Made by a program: the position numbers and the translations under genes. From Planctomycetaceae bacterium (GTDB taxonomy: Bacteria; Planctomycetota; Planctomycetia; Planctomycetales; Planctomycetaceae), in contig PBMZ01000083.1 of assembly GCA_002722955.1 (NCBI GenBank), positions 18,583-82,582 on the forward strand: 64,000 bases of DNA, in the 5' to 3' direction. Shown piece by piece: positions 20,430 through 29,827 of this stretch. Each line of letters opens with the position of its first letter. Positions within the stretch are counted from its first letter, which is position 1. The notes under the pieces are model-generated. The model was not told the DNA's origin, ran no database searches, and saw nothing but the letters and a program-made list of their open reading frames with translations.

Positions 20430-22004
20430 TCAACTGCCATTGGAGAGATTGAACTTCTCTTCAAAGCCGGTGAAGGTCACGGTCACGCCGTGTGCTGGCC
20501 CTCTCGCGTCCTTGAAGTCACTCAACAAACTTAACACATCCGGATCGATGTAATCTGTCCCGGATGCGTCCAGTGCGACATGCGATCCTGATTCGCATCC
20601 TTCAAAAAGCGTATCGTAGGCAGCCCGCTTCAAGAATGAGACTTGCTCGGCCATGTAGATATGCAAGACCTCACCATCATCAGTGGTTACCAATTCTTGG
20701 CGAATCGGTGCTTTCAAGTTACTCCAGAGAATAAAGACCAATGCCACGCCCAGGCCAATCAGGATACCGATCAGCAAATCGGTAAGCACGATGGCCGCAA
20801 CAGTGATGAAGAAGGGATAGAATTGAGGCTTCCCTTGCCCCCACATTTGACGGAACAGAGCAGGGCTTGCCAACTTGAATCCGGTCACGAGCAGAATCCC
20901 AGCCAGCGCCGACATCGGAATCATGTTGAAGTAAGTTGGCAGTAACACCACCGAAGCCACAAGCAGGACGCCGTGGAAGATCGCCGAAAGCTTCGTCTTT
21001 GCTCCCGATCGCACGTTGACGGAGCCACGAATGATGACCGACGTCACTGGCAAACCACCGATTAGGCCAGCAGTCATGTTCCCGCAGCCTTGAGCAATCA
21101 GCTCTCGGCTTGGCGGAGATTTGCGTTTATCGGGATCCAATTTGTCAACGGCATCTAAGTTCAACAGTGTTTCCAACGACGCAACAATCGCAATTGTCAC
21201 CGCAGCAACATACGCCCTGGGATTTAACGCGGCCCCCCAATCCGGTGTGTAGAAGGCTTGTTTAAACTCACTCAGACTTTCAGTTACCGGGATCTCGACA
21301 AGGTGGTGATCTCCTTGGATTGCCCACGGGCTACCAATCTTTAGAAAGACGAAATTCATAGCCACGCCCAATAGCACAACCACGACTGGGCCTGGGACAA
21401 GTGATTCCTTCAAGAATTTGATCTTATCCCAAATTATTAGGACAGCCATCGAGGTCACGCCAACAGCAATCGCGCCGTAGTGCATCAGATCCACGATATT
21501 TAACAATTCGCTGAAAGTCGTCTCACCGTCCGGCTGAAAGAACGACATTTCGCCCATGGCATCCTTATCAATGCCAACGAGGTGTGGCGTCTGCTTGAGA
21601 ATGAGGATGACACCGATTGCTGCCAACAGACCCTTGATCACGCTCGATGGAAAGAATGACGAGAGTGCTCCCGCTTTCACGACACCAAGGGCAATCTGAA
21701 GGATTCCGGCAACGAATACTGCAAACAAGAACGCTTCAAATGATCCCAATGCAGCAATCTGAGCGGCAACAACCGCCGTGAGCCCGGCTGCCGGTCCACT
21801 GACACTGGTGCTGGATCCACTGACCGCACCAATCACAAGTCCGCCGATGATGCCGGCGACGAGACCTGAAAACAGCGGGGCATCCGAGGCCGACGCGATT
21901 CCCAGGCAAAGTGGTAAGGCCACCAAGAAGACGACAACTCCAGCGGTGAGATCCTTGAATACAGTCTTCGGGGAAAACATCGAGCTTTGTTCGTTTGTTG
22001 ACAT
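20430..22004 (-). CDS. SulP family anion transporter with short STAS domain
   Basis: Inner-membrane permease of 524 aa with ten or more hydrophobic segments, such as AGVVVFLVALPLCLGIA and VSGPAAGLTAVVAAQIAALG; the latter is the conserved SulP SSTSVSGPAAG region. The C-terminus has a reduced STAS domain (HVALDASGTDYIDPDVLSLL). Members carry sulfate, bicarbonate or other anions with Na+ or H+. The substrate is open: a carbonic anhydrase neighbour would favour bicarbonate but none is present, while a sulfite reductase gene 30 kb away is only weak support for sulfate. It is transcribed alone, with a strong hairpin before it. Confidence 0.9.
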   Translation of the reverse strand: MSTNEQSSMFSPKTVFKDLTAGVVVFLVALPLCLGIASASDAPLFSGLVAGIIGGLVIGAVSGSSTSVSGPAAGLTAVVAAQIAALGSFEAFLFAVFVAGILQIALGVVKAGALSSFFPSSVIKGLLAAIGVILILKQTPHLVGIDKDAMGEMSFFQPDGETTFSELLNIVDLMHYGAIAVGVTSMAVLIIWDKIKFLKESLVPGPVVVVLLGVAMNFVFLKIGSPWAIQGDHHLVEIPVTESLSEFKQAFYTPDWGAALNPRAYVAAVTIAIVASLETLLNLDAVDKLDPDKRKSPPSRELIAQGCGNMTAGLIGGLPVTSVIIRGSVNVRSGAKTKLSAIFHGVLLVASVVLLPTYFNMIPMSALAGILLVTGFKLASPALFRQMWGQGKPQFYPFFITVAAIVLTDLLIGILIGLGVALVFILWSNLKAPIRQELVTTDDGEVLHIYMAEQVSFLKRAAYDTLFEGCESGSHVALDASGTDYIDPDVLSLLSDFKDARGPAHGVTVTFTGFEEKFNLSNGS

Positions 22005-22319
22005 GTTTGCCTGAGCGTGTTGGGCAGTGAAAAGGAGCCTATCTGTGCTGTGAAATCAACTGCTGGCTCAAGATAGGTAGGATGCGTGGCGGGAGCGCCG
22101 TGAACGACCGCTGTCAATATGTTGGCGCTAAGCTGTAAATGGAAGCACGAAGCGCAAGCGAGGGTGCGCATACTCAACCAGACTCACTCGCTTGCGCTTC
22201 GTGCTTGTATTCAACGCCGGGGTGGGACGCGGGAATTCTAGAATTCCACCGCGAAAACTAAAAGACTTTTTACGCGTTCGCGTAGCGAATTTTTGTTTTT
22301 GGCAAATTGTTAAGATTTC
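22005..22319. other. Intergenic region between putA and the SulP gene
   Basis: No coding potential was seen in these 315 bases. They hold the 22143-22206 hairpin and an AT-rich run close to the putA stop (22250-22319). The SulP promoter should lie here. Confidence 0.6.
22143..22206. terminator. Strong 20-bp hairpin downstream of putA
   Basis: AAGCACGAAGCGCAAGCGAG (22143-22162) is perfectly complementary to CTCGCTTGCGCTTCGTGCTT (22187-22206), with a 24-base loop. It lies past the end of putA and before the SulP start on the minus strand. It could end the putA transcript or be a dispersed palindromic repeat; both uses are possible. Confidence 0.85.
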
Positions 22320-25307
22320 TTAATCGTTCGCTTCTGGTGCGAATCCGCGCCGCATTGTGTTCTCGGTGATGTTCACGGGAATCAAGAATTGCTGCAGATA
22401 GTCGGGACCGCCGGCCTTCGAGCCAATTCCGGACATCTTGAAACCACCAAACGGCTGTCGTTGGACAAGAGCCCCCGTGATCCCCCGATTCAAGTACAAG
22501 TTGCCAACATGCAGTTCTTGTCGGACGCGATCTAAATTAGCGGGGCTCCTACTGAAGATGCCCCCGGTCAATGCGTAGTCCGTTTCGTTAGCGACTTCCA
22601 GGGCCTTGCTGACATCCTTGACCTTAATCACCGCCAAGACAGGTCCAAAAATTTCTTCCTGAGCCAATCGAGATTCCGGGTCGACACCGGCGAATATGTG
22701 CGGCCCCACAAAGTATCCTTGATCGGCCAACTCGCCGATGTCGTAGGCGAAGGCCAACGTTTCATCTTCCGTGCCGAATTCGATGTACTCGCCAATCCGC
22801 TCCTGCGCTTCTTCGTCGATGACTGGGCCCATGAAGCTGGCGGGATCGTCGGCGGCACCAACCACCAAGCTCTCGGTCGCGCCGGTGAGACGCTTTAGGA
22901 ATTCGTCGTACACCGAAGCCAACACAATTACCCTGGAGCACGCCGAACACTTTTGGCCGCTGTAGCCAAACGCGCTGTGTAGAACGCCGAGTACTGCTTC
23001 ATCCAAGTCCGCGTCATCATCAACAATGATCGAGTTCTTGCCGCCAAGTTCGGCAATGACTTTCTTGACCGACAATTGCCGATCATCCGTGTCGGCCGCT
23101 GTGCGATTGATTTCAAGGCCCACTGTTCTTGAGCCAGTGAAAGCGATGATGTCGACATCGGGGCTTCCCACCAATACCGGACCGATGTCCTCGCCAACGC
23201 CGGGAAGATAGTTCACAACGCCTTGAGGAAGACCAACGTTGACGAAAATCTCCATCAGTTTTGCCGCGACAACCGATGATTGCTCGGCCGGCTTCATGAC
23301 CACGGTGTTGCCAGCGACCAGAGCCGCCACCGTCATGCCCGTCAAGATCGCCAACGGAAAGTTCCAAGGCGCGATGACCACGCAAACGCCGCGCGAACGA
23401 TAGAAGTATTCGTTTTCCTCACCGGGAAGATCGCAGCGTTGCGAAGGGGCCAAGCGACGCATTTCGGCAGCGTAATACATACAAAAGTCGATCGCCTCGG
23501 CAACATCCGCGTCGGCCTCTTCCCATGTCTTGCCGCATTCGTAGATTTCCCAGGCGGCCAGTTGGTAGCGATGATTGCGCATCTCGGCGGCCACCAATTC
23601 CAGGAATTCGGCTCGATAATCAACTTTCATCCGATGCCAAGTTCGATACGCTTTCCGCGCTGCCTCGATGGCCTCGACCGCATGATCTGGTGTTGCCGAC
23701 GATGTGTGTCCGACAACTTGTTTTTTGCGCGACGGATTCCGCGACATGATCGTGGCTTTGGTGTCAACGGCGCGGCCGTCAATGATCAATGGGTATTCAC
23801 CGTCTAGCTCATCGCCCACTTCGTCGAGCGCGACTTCCATCGCCTCGCGAGCTTCCGCTTGACTGAAATCGCTTAGCGGCTCGTTCGTGAACTCGGTTAT
23901 CTCTGCGGTTTCCATCGCTGGCATTTCAGCCCCCACTTTTGTTGGATTCATGAAGAGCGAATCGAGCGAGACGCCTTCTGTAAAGCTGTGTCGTAAGAAA
24001 GAGTCGTTCGAGGTGTTCTCAAGCAGCCGCCGCACCAGATACGCCATACCGGGGATCAACTCTCCGAACGGAGTGTAGATGCGAACGCGATGCCCCATCT
24101 CGTTGAATAGCTGAGCGGGTTCGCCGCCCATGCCGTAGAGCATTTGCAATTCGTACGCTGGAATGGGCACGCCAAGTTTGCGAGCCCACGCGATTCCGTG
24201 AGCCAGACTTCGCAAGTTGTGACTGGCCAACGCGGGCCGCAACCACTCGTAGTTCTCCATCAAGAATCGCGTTTGGCGTTCGAAGTTCTCGTCCGACTCC
24301 CACTTCTGTTGATAGACGGGAATTGGCCAGCCGCGAGCTTGAGCCATCACGGTTTCGTAGTCCCAATACGCGCCTTTGACCAATCGTATCCAAATCGGCG
24401 TCCCGCGTTTCTTGACCCACTTCAGCAAGTCCTTCAAGTCCTTCTCGGCATCGGGCAAATAAGCCTGGATCACGATGCCCGCGTCAGGGAAGTCGCGGAA
24501 TTCCTTTTCCATCAAGACTTGCTTGAAGATTTCGATCGTTAGGTCTTTGTAAGCGTAGTGCTCCATGTCGACGTGGACGTAGGCATCTTGGACGCGTGCT
24601 GCTCGCAAGATTTCTCGCAAGCGACGCTTTACGCCTTCGGCGGTGTGATTGGGGGCAACTGGCCGAAATTGGCTGAATAAGGCGGAGAGTTTGATCGAGA
24701 CATTGACTCGAGGAATCGCGCCGAAGTTGTCTCGATCGATCTGAACGTTTTCCGGCCAATCGTTCACCTGCGGCGCCAACCCTTCGATCAAATCGTGGTA
24801 GGCGGCCGCGTACTTGTCCGCTTCTTTCTCGCCGATGATGGCCTCGCCGAGCAGATCTAAGGTGAAGGCGAATCCGGCTTTCCTGACCTTCGCGATTGAC
24901 TGCAACACCTCATCAACGCTGCTGCCGGCAATAAACCGCTGGGCCATGCGGCGAGCGTTCGATCGTGCGTTCAACGCAAGGGCTCGACCGAGAACTGTGT
25001 TGGGCAGCGAGAACTCCAACACCAGTCGCACAGCCCCCGGAAGATGCTTTTCGACGTCCTCGAAGTACTCCTGCAAGTGTCGAGTGACTGTTTCGTGATC
25101 CTTGAGCATCGGCAAGACATCGACGAATCGAAACATCTGTACTTTGACAGATTCGTCGGACATCGCCCACGAGAGAATGCGGTCGTCCCACCAGCGCCGC
25201 TCGAACATCGAGGGTTTGCGGCGTTCCAGGTGGCTCCAGAGATATTGGCCGATCTCCTGTGTTTCGTCTTCGACCTCGCGGGCGAGACTCACCTTTTTCT
25301 TGGCCAC
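22320..25307 (-). CDS. putA: Bifunctional proline dehydrogenase / delta-1-pyrroline-5-carboxylate dehydrogenase
   Basis: Enzyme of 995 aa that oxidises proline to glutamate in two steps. The start is taken as GTG 25307 because AAGGAGG (25318-25324) lies ten bases upstream and the text then reads VAKKKVSLAREVEDE; the ATG at 25355 has no such site. The N-terminal half is the FAD-dependent proline dehydrogenase barrel (YVHVDMEHYAYKDLTIEIF, RLVKGAYWDYE). The C-terminal half is an aldehyde dehydrogenase with APWNFPLAILTGM, the catalytic Glu region AELGGKNS (about residue 752) and the nucleophile Cys in GQKCSACSR (about 786). It lacks the DNA-binding N-terminus of the enterobacterial regulator form. 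Proline synthesis (proB) is also present in the window. Confidence 0.94.
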   Translation of the reverse strand: MAKKKVSLAREVEDETQEIGQYLWSHLERRKPSMFERRWWDDRILSWAMSDESVKVQMFRFVDVLPMLKDHETVTRHLQEYFEDVEKHLPGAVRLVLEFSLPNTVLGRALALNARSNARRMAQRFIAGSSVDEVLQSIAKVRKAGFAFTLDLLGEAIIGEKEADKYAAAYHDLIEGLAPQVNDWPENVQIDRDNFGAIPRVNVSIKLSALFSQFRPVAPNHTAEGVKRRLREILRAARVQDAYVHVDMEHYAYKDLTIEIFKQVLMEKEFRDFPDAGIVIQAYLPDAEKDLKDLLKWVKKRGTPIWIRLVKGAYWDYETVMAQARGWPIPVYQQKWESDENFERQTRFLMENYEWLRPALASHNLRSLAHGIAWARKLGVPIPAYELQMLYGMGGEPAQLFNEMGHRVRIYTPFGELIPGMAYLVRRLLENTSNDSFLRHSFTEGVSLDSLFMNPTKVGAEMPAMETAEITEFTNEPLSDFSQAEAREAMEVALDEVGDELDGEYPLIIDGRAVDTKATIMSRNPSRKKQVVGHTSSATPDHAVEAIEAARKAYRTWHRMKVDYRAEFLELVAAEMRNHRYQLAAWEIYECGKTWEEADADVAEAIDFCMYYAAEMRRLAPSQRCDLPGEENEYFYRSRGVCVVIAPWNFPLAILTGMTVAALVAGNTVVMKPAEQSSVVAAKLMEIFVNVGLPQGVVNYLPGVGEDIGPVLVGSPDVDIIAFTGSRTVGLEINRTAADTDDRQLSVKKVIAELGGKNSIIVDDDADLDEAVLGVLHSAFGYSGQKCSACSRVIVLASVYDEFLKRLTGATESLVVGAADDPASFMGPVIDEEAQERIGEYIEFGTEDETLAFAYDIGELADQGYFVGPHIFAGVDPESRLAQEEIFGPVLAVIKVKDVSKALEVANETDYALTGGIFSRSPANLDRVRQELHVGNLYLNRGITGALVQRQPFGGFKMSGIGSKAGGPDYLQQFLIPVNITENTMRRGFAPEAND

Positions 25308-25447
25308 AGCGTTCGATCCTCCTTGTTGTCTATCAATGGCAATCCGGCCCGCCAATGCATCCCAACGTGATGGCGGTTAGGAGGCGAGCCTATTGTAGCC
25401 ACGTGCGCAGATTTGTCGAATGGTGCCGGTGAGGCCGTCGAATCAAG

Positions 25448-25485
25448 GATGCCGGGCTTCTTGGATCTTCGAAAAGCCGGGCTTC
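25448..25485. repeat. GCCGGGCTTC family, copy 4, directly repeated
   Basis: GCCGGGCTTC occurs twice in the same orientation (25451-25460 and 25476-25485) between the divergent putA and the pair B DUF1553 gene. In the other three copies the second unit is inverted. This arrangement cannot form the same hairpin. Confidence 0.75.
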
Positions 25486-25562
25486 AATCCGCAGCATCAT
25501 GGAACGGTATGACCATAACGTCGGGCTTTCGCCCCTGTGGACTGCCGCGTATCATGAAGAGT

Positions 25563-28403
25563 ATGAAGTCGCGTGTTTGCCACCTTGTCGTCATATTCTT
25601 TGGGCTGCTTTTGCCAAGAGCCTTTGCCGACGACGGTCTTTTGACGCAGCCGTGGAAACTGAATGGATTAGCATCGCCGAAGTTTCAAATTCAAGGCACA
25701 GCGTCTCGAAATAACCCCTTGCGGCAAGCTCTAAAAGTGCCCTTTTCTGGCGACGAACTTTTTGTCCGTTATCGAATTCGGTACGACCTGGAAACGATCG
25801 ATTTGCCCGAAGAAAAGAATGGAGAATTCTTCGTCCTCTGGCTCGATCAGGTTGAGGGCAACGATTCAAGTACTCACTCGGGAAACATCCCAAACGTCGG
25901 CCTTCATGTTTCGGGTAACGAAAACCGTTTCATGGTTCGATACGCTTCGAGTAACCAACAATTCGGACCGCCGTTGGTCGGTGATCGTGAGTTCGTGGTT
26001 GTCGCGCGATTGTGGAAATCGCAGTCGGGGAAATCGCAGCCCTTTGATCAGTTGAACTTATGGATCGATCCCAAAGCCAATAGCAAATCAGAGCCGGCGG
26101 CATCCGTCAGCCACTCCAAGTCGATCAACCAAGTTCGTTGGATCGGTTTTTCTACGGGTGTGAAGACGGAAATCGATGACAGCATCGACGTCTGGGACAT
26201 CAAGCTGGCGACAACATGGGAAGCAATCCTCGACCTGCCACCTCAAAGCACGGCGCCAACTCAGCCGATCGTCAAACGGACCATCGACTTTGCAAAACAC
26301 GTTTATCCAATCTTGAAGGCACGCTGCTTCGAATGCCACCAAGGAAAAGACGCAAAGGAAGGTGTCCGCTTGGATGTGTGGGACGAGGTCTTGAACAGAA
26401 CTGCTCCACGAGATGCCAGTAAAAGTAAGCTTTATCAACTCGTCCTTGACGGTGAGATGCCGCCGGGTGGGGAAAGTTTGAAGAGTGAGGAAGTGGCCAC
26501 GCTGCGGGCTTGGATTGATGAGGGGTTAGAGTGGGATCAGAAGTTGTTGCCCACACCAATCCCAAAGACGACACATTGGGCCTTTCAACCGATTCGGCGG
26601 CCAGAAGTTCCGTCGGTCGAGAATGCCGAATGGGTGCGAACGCCGATCGACGCGTTCATCGCTCGTCAGCATCGCAAACACGGTTTGACACCAGCGAAAC
26701 CGGCGAACACCGAGACCCTTGCCCGGCGAATGTCGCTCGATTTGTTGGGGCTGCCACCAAACTCAAGTGCGGCGCCTGGTGACGTCGAACGCTTACTTGA
26801 CCATCCCGCTTATGGCGAAAGATGGGGGCGTCATTGGTTGGATGTAGCTCGGTGGGCGGAAAGCAATGGACATCAACACAATCGACATCGGGCTTACGCG
26901 TGGATGTATCGAGACTGGGTTGTCGACGCGTTCAATGGAGACAAACCCTTTGATCAGTTCATTCGTGAACAACTCGCGGGCGATGAGTTGAACCCGTATT
27001 CGGATGCCAACATTATTGCCACAGGCTTCTTGGCGGCTGCTCGCTATAGCGGCAACGAATTGGATAAGCAGATCCAGCGGAACGACATCTTAGTCGACAT
27101 TGTCAACACGACGGCTTCGGCGTTCCTGGGGCTCACGTTTGAGTGTGCTCAATGCCACACACACAAGTTCGATCCGATCTCGATCCGCGATTATTACGGC
27201 CTTCAGGCGTTCTTTGCGAAAGGGCAGCCGGGAAATGTTGTGTTGGGTAAAGACGCCAAAGCCAAGAGCCTCGTAGATCGCCGCTGGGAAATCTTTGACA
27301 CCGTCCACGCGCGGCTGGTGACCATCAAACGTCGACAAGGAATCGCAAATCCAATTGTTATTCCCACTGCTGTCATTGGCGGAATGCGAAGCAAGGAAAG
27401 AGCCGAGTTTCGCAACCTGGACGAACAGATCAAGAAGGTCGCGCAAGCCTGGGCGTTCTATTCGCCATCATCATCGGCAAAGCCACTGACGATCGCGCCG
27501 CATGATATGAGATTTCCGTTGCCCCAAGACCCCCGCATTCTCGAAGCCCAAAAAACAGCACTTCTCATCCGCGGAGACGTGAAGTCTCCCGGTCCCAACG
27601 TCGCACCAGCTTGGCCGATCGTGTTCGGTCCCACTCCGTCCGAAATTGATAAACCGCGGACTGCCTTAGCTAAGTGGATGACAAGTCTCACAAATCCACT
27701 GGTGGCACGCGTGTGGGTCAATCGGATCTGGCAATGGCACTTTGGTCGAGGGCTCGTGGAGACAAGCAGCGACTTCGGTCTGCAAGGAACGCAACCGTCG
27801 CATCCCGAGTTGCTCGATTATCTGGCCAGCGAACTGATGACTAACAAGTGGAGCACCAAACACATTCACCGGCTGATCTTGAATTCGTCGACGTATCAAC
27901 AATCGTACGAATTCAATCAAGCCAATGCTGACATCGACCCCGACAACAAGTACCTCTGGCGTTGGAAGCCCCGTCGCTTAGAGGCGGAGGCCATTCGCGA
28001 TTGCATGTTGGCCGTCTCGGGATTACTCGATGCCACTCGAGGCGGTCCTAGCGTCGAGCTCAAATCGAAGAGACGCGGCATCTACCTGAGGCAACGTCGT
28101 GACAACTTGCCTCACCAACAGATGCTGTTCGACGGAGCCTCGGGCAATGTCAGCTGTACTCGCCGCCGCGTGTCGACAACAGCACTGCAACAACTATGGC
28201 AGCTAAACAGCTTGTTCGCGCAAGAGGTGGCCGAAGCAATGGCGAAGAGGGTTAAATCGGCAGAACACGCCGCAAGACTGGCCTTCGGTCGCGTGCCAAC
28301 AAAAAAAGAACTGGCGCATCTCAATCAACACGCCGAAAAACACGGTCTCGCAAGCATCTGTCTCGGACTGCTGAATTCGAGCGAGTTTGTTTACATCCCG
28401 TAA
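25563..28403 (+). CDS. DUF1549/DUF1553 cytochrome-like protein with N-terminal beta-sandwich-like region (pair B)
   Basis: Exported protein of 946 aa. ATG 25563 (or 25554, same frame) begins a signal peptide (SRVCHLVVIFFGLLLPRAFA); the longer frame to 25413 covers the repeat and is not supported. Before the cytochrome module lie about 230 residues that look like a concanavalin-type beta-sandwich (VRYRIRYDLE, FFVLWLDQVEG). PSCyt1 carries Cys255-x-x-Cys258-His259 (CFECHQG). DUF1549 follows with RRMSLDLLGLPP, WGRHWLDVARWAESNGHQ and CAQCHTHKFDP. DUF1553 has TALAKWMTSLTNPLVARVWV and HRLILNSSTYQQS. The added N-terminal domain could bind carbohydrate. It is upstream of and co-directional with the DUF1501 gene after 17 bases. 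Confidence 0.92.
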   Translation: MKSRVCHLVVIFFGLLLPRAFADDGLLTQPWKLNGLASPKFQIQGTASRNNPLRQALKVPFSGDELFVRYRIRYDLETIDLPEEKNGEFFVLWLDQVEGNDSSTHSGNIPNVGLHVSGNENRFMVRYASSNQQFGPPLVGDREFVVVARLWKSQSGKSQPFDQLNLWIDPKANSKSEPAASVSHSKSINQVRWIGFSTGVKTEIDDSIDVWDIKLATTWEAILDLPPQSTAPTQPIVKRTIDFAKHVYPILKARCFECHQGKDAKEGVRLDVWDEVLNRTAPRDASKSKLYQLVLDGEMPPGGESLKSEEVATLRAWIDEGLEWDQKLLPTPIPKTTHWAFQPIRRPEVPSVENAEWVRTPIDAFIARQHRKHGLTPAKPANTETLARRMSLDLLGLPPNSSAAPGDVERLLDHPAYGERWGRHWLDVARWAESNGHQHNRHRAYAWMYRDWVVDAFNGDKPFDQFIREQLAGDELNPYSDANIIATGFLAAARYSGNELDKQIQRNDILVDIVNTTASAFLGLTFECAQCHTHKFDPISIRDYYGLQAFFAKGQPGNVVLGKDAKAKSLVDRRWEIFDTVHARLVTIKRRQGIANPIVIPTAVIGGMRSKERAEFRNLDEQIKKVAQAWAFYSPSSSAKPLTIAPHDMRFPLPQDPRILEAQKTALLIRGDVKSPGPNVAPAWPIVFGPTPSEIDKPRTALAKWMTSLTNPLVARVWVNRIWQWHFGRGLVETSSDFGLQGTQPSHPELLDYLASELMTNKWSTKHIHRLILNSSTYQQSYEFNQANADIDPDNKYLWRWKPRRLEAEAIRDCMLAVSGLLDATRGGPSVELKSKRRGIYLRQRRDNLPHQQMLFDGASGNVSCTRRRVSTTALQQLWQLNSLFAQEVAEAMAKRVKSAEHAARLAFGRVPTKKELAHLNQHAEKHGLASICLGLLNSSEFVYIP

Positions 28404-28420
28404 ATTGAGAGATTGGTGTA

Positions 28421-29779
28421 ATGGATCGTCGCAACTTCTTAACCAGGCTCGGAACTGGCAGCATTGCCTTACAGTCATTGATGGCTGAGGGAAGCTTGCA
28501 GAAGCCGCACCGAGTGCCAACGGCGCGGAGTGTTATTTCGTTGTTTATGTCGGGTGGGCCAAGCCAAGTTGATACGTTTGATCCCAAGCCAGAGTTGGCT
28601 CGGTTGGCAGGGCGGGATGTTCCGGAGTCGTTGGCGAAGAATGTACCTAAGATTAAACGAGCCGGGCTTCAGAACTTGATGGCTTCGTATTGGACGTTCC
28701 GGCCAAGAGGCGACAGTGGCATTCCAATATCCGACTTGTTTCCTGAAGTGGCCAAGCGCGCGGATGATCTCTGTGTGATTCGATCGATGACGCATCGCAA
28801 TCCTGTTCACGGTCCTGGAGAATGCGTGGCCTTGACGGGAGCCGCCAGTGGCAATCGTCCCAGCTTAGGTGCCTGGGCGCTTTATGGATTGGGAAGCGAA
28901 ACTCAGAACTTACCCGCGTTCATCGCCATGAACTTGCACAACAACGGGATGCAACACCCGCAGGCTGCAGGATGGGGCACGGCGTTCTTGCCGTCGAGTC
29001 TTCAAGGGACCGTCGTCGATCCAGCGAAGGGCGTTCGACACATCACCTTGCCCAGAGGCACTACGTTGGAACGCCGTCGTCGTGAGCTAAGTACAATTAC
29101 GCTTTTGAACGACGACTTCTCTCGCCGAACGGGCCGAGACAGCGAACTAGAGGCAAGAATTCGTGCTTACGAAATCGCCTATCGGATGATGAAAGCTGCT
29201 CCCGAATTGTTCGATATCAAGTCGGAAACGAAGCAGACTCTGAACCAATACGGTATGGAGAAGTCTGCAGCGAAAAGCGTTGCACACGCCTGTCTGCTGG
29301 CGCGGCGAATGGTTGAACGTGGAGTTCGATTCGTACAAATCCGTGTCGGCGGCTGGGACGCTCACGGCAACATCCATGGCAACCACACCAATATGGCGGC
29401 TCGAACGGATCAGCCGGTTGCCGCTTTGCTTGAGGACTTGCAACGCCACGGGTTGTTGGACTCGACGCTTGTCGTCTGGGGCGGTGAATTTGGCCGGACA
29501 CCAACAATGGAAGGCCGCGGCAAGGGTCGAGATCATTCACCCAGCGCCTACAGTGTTTGGTTGGCTGGTGGCGGCATCCGCGGTGGGCAAGTCATCGGAC
29601 AAACGGACCCGATTGGCTACACCGTTATCGATCGTCCAGTTAAGCCGCTGGACTTACACGCCACAATTCTGCACGCCCTGGGGATCGACTCGGACGAACT
29701 GGTGTATAACCACCATGGTTTGAAAGAAACACCACTAGGAGTCACTGGCGGTTCGGCGGTGACGGAAGCGTTTGGTTAG
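28421..29779 (+). CDS. DUF1501 protein, Tat-exported (pair B)
   Basis: Protein of 452 aa. The N-terminus MDRRNFLTRLGTGSIALQSL is a Tat-like twin-arginine start with a short hydrophobic run. Family blocks are [40 protein letters not shown] followed by GWDAHGN, VVWGGEFGRTPTMEGRGKGRDH and DLHATILHALGIDSDEL. Compared with pair A it keeps the same His/Asp set. Reaction unknown. It is the second gene of pair B. Confidence 0.93.
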   Translation: MDRRNFLTRLGTGSIALQSLMAEGSLQKPHRVPTARSVISLFMSGGPSQVDTFDPKPELARLAGRDVPESLAKNVPKIKRAGLQNLMASYWTFRPRGDSGIPISDLFPEVAKRADDLCVIRSMTHRNPVHGPGECVALTGAASGNRPSLGAWALYGLGSETQNLPAFIAMNLHNNGMQHPQAAGWGTAFLPSSLQGTVVDPAKGVRHITLPRGTTLERRRRELSTITLLNDDFSRRTGRDSELEARIRAYEIAYRMMKAAPELFDIKSETKQTLNQYGMEKSAAKSVAHACLLARRMVERGVRFVQIRVGGWDAHGNIHGNHTNMAARTDQPVAALLEDLQRHGLLDSTLVVWGGEFGRTPTMEGRGKGRDHSPSAYSVWLAGGGIRGGQVIGQTDPIGYTVIDRPVKPLDLHATILHALGIDSDELVYNHHGLKETPLGVTGGSAVTEAFG

Positions 29780-29792
29780 GTCTTTGAATCGT

Positions 29793-29827
29793 TTAACGCC
29801 CAGCCGAAGGCGCCGGCTTGGCGTTAA
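29793..29827. terminator. Hairpin between convergent pair B DUF1501 and ROK genes
   Basis: TTAACGCC and AGCCG (29793-29806) pair with CGGCT and GGCGTTAA (29814-29827), separated by single-base bulges and a short loop. It fills most of the 48 bases between the two stop codons and probably stops transcription from both sides. Confidence 0.8.

Noticed and set aside
7104..25485. GCCGGGCTTC repeats considered as a CRISPR array
   Set aside because: Copies are kilobases apart, with no regular spacers and no cas genes.
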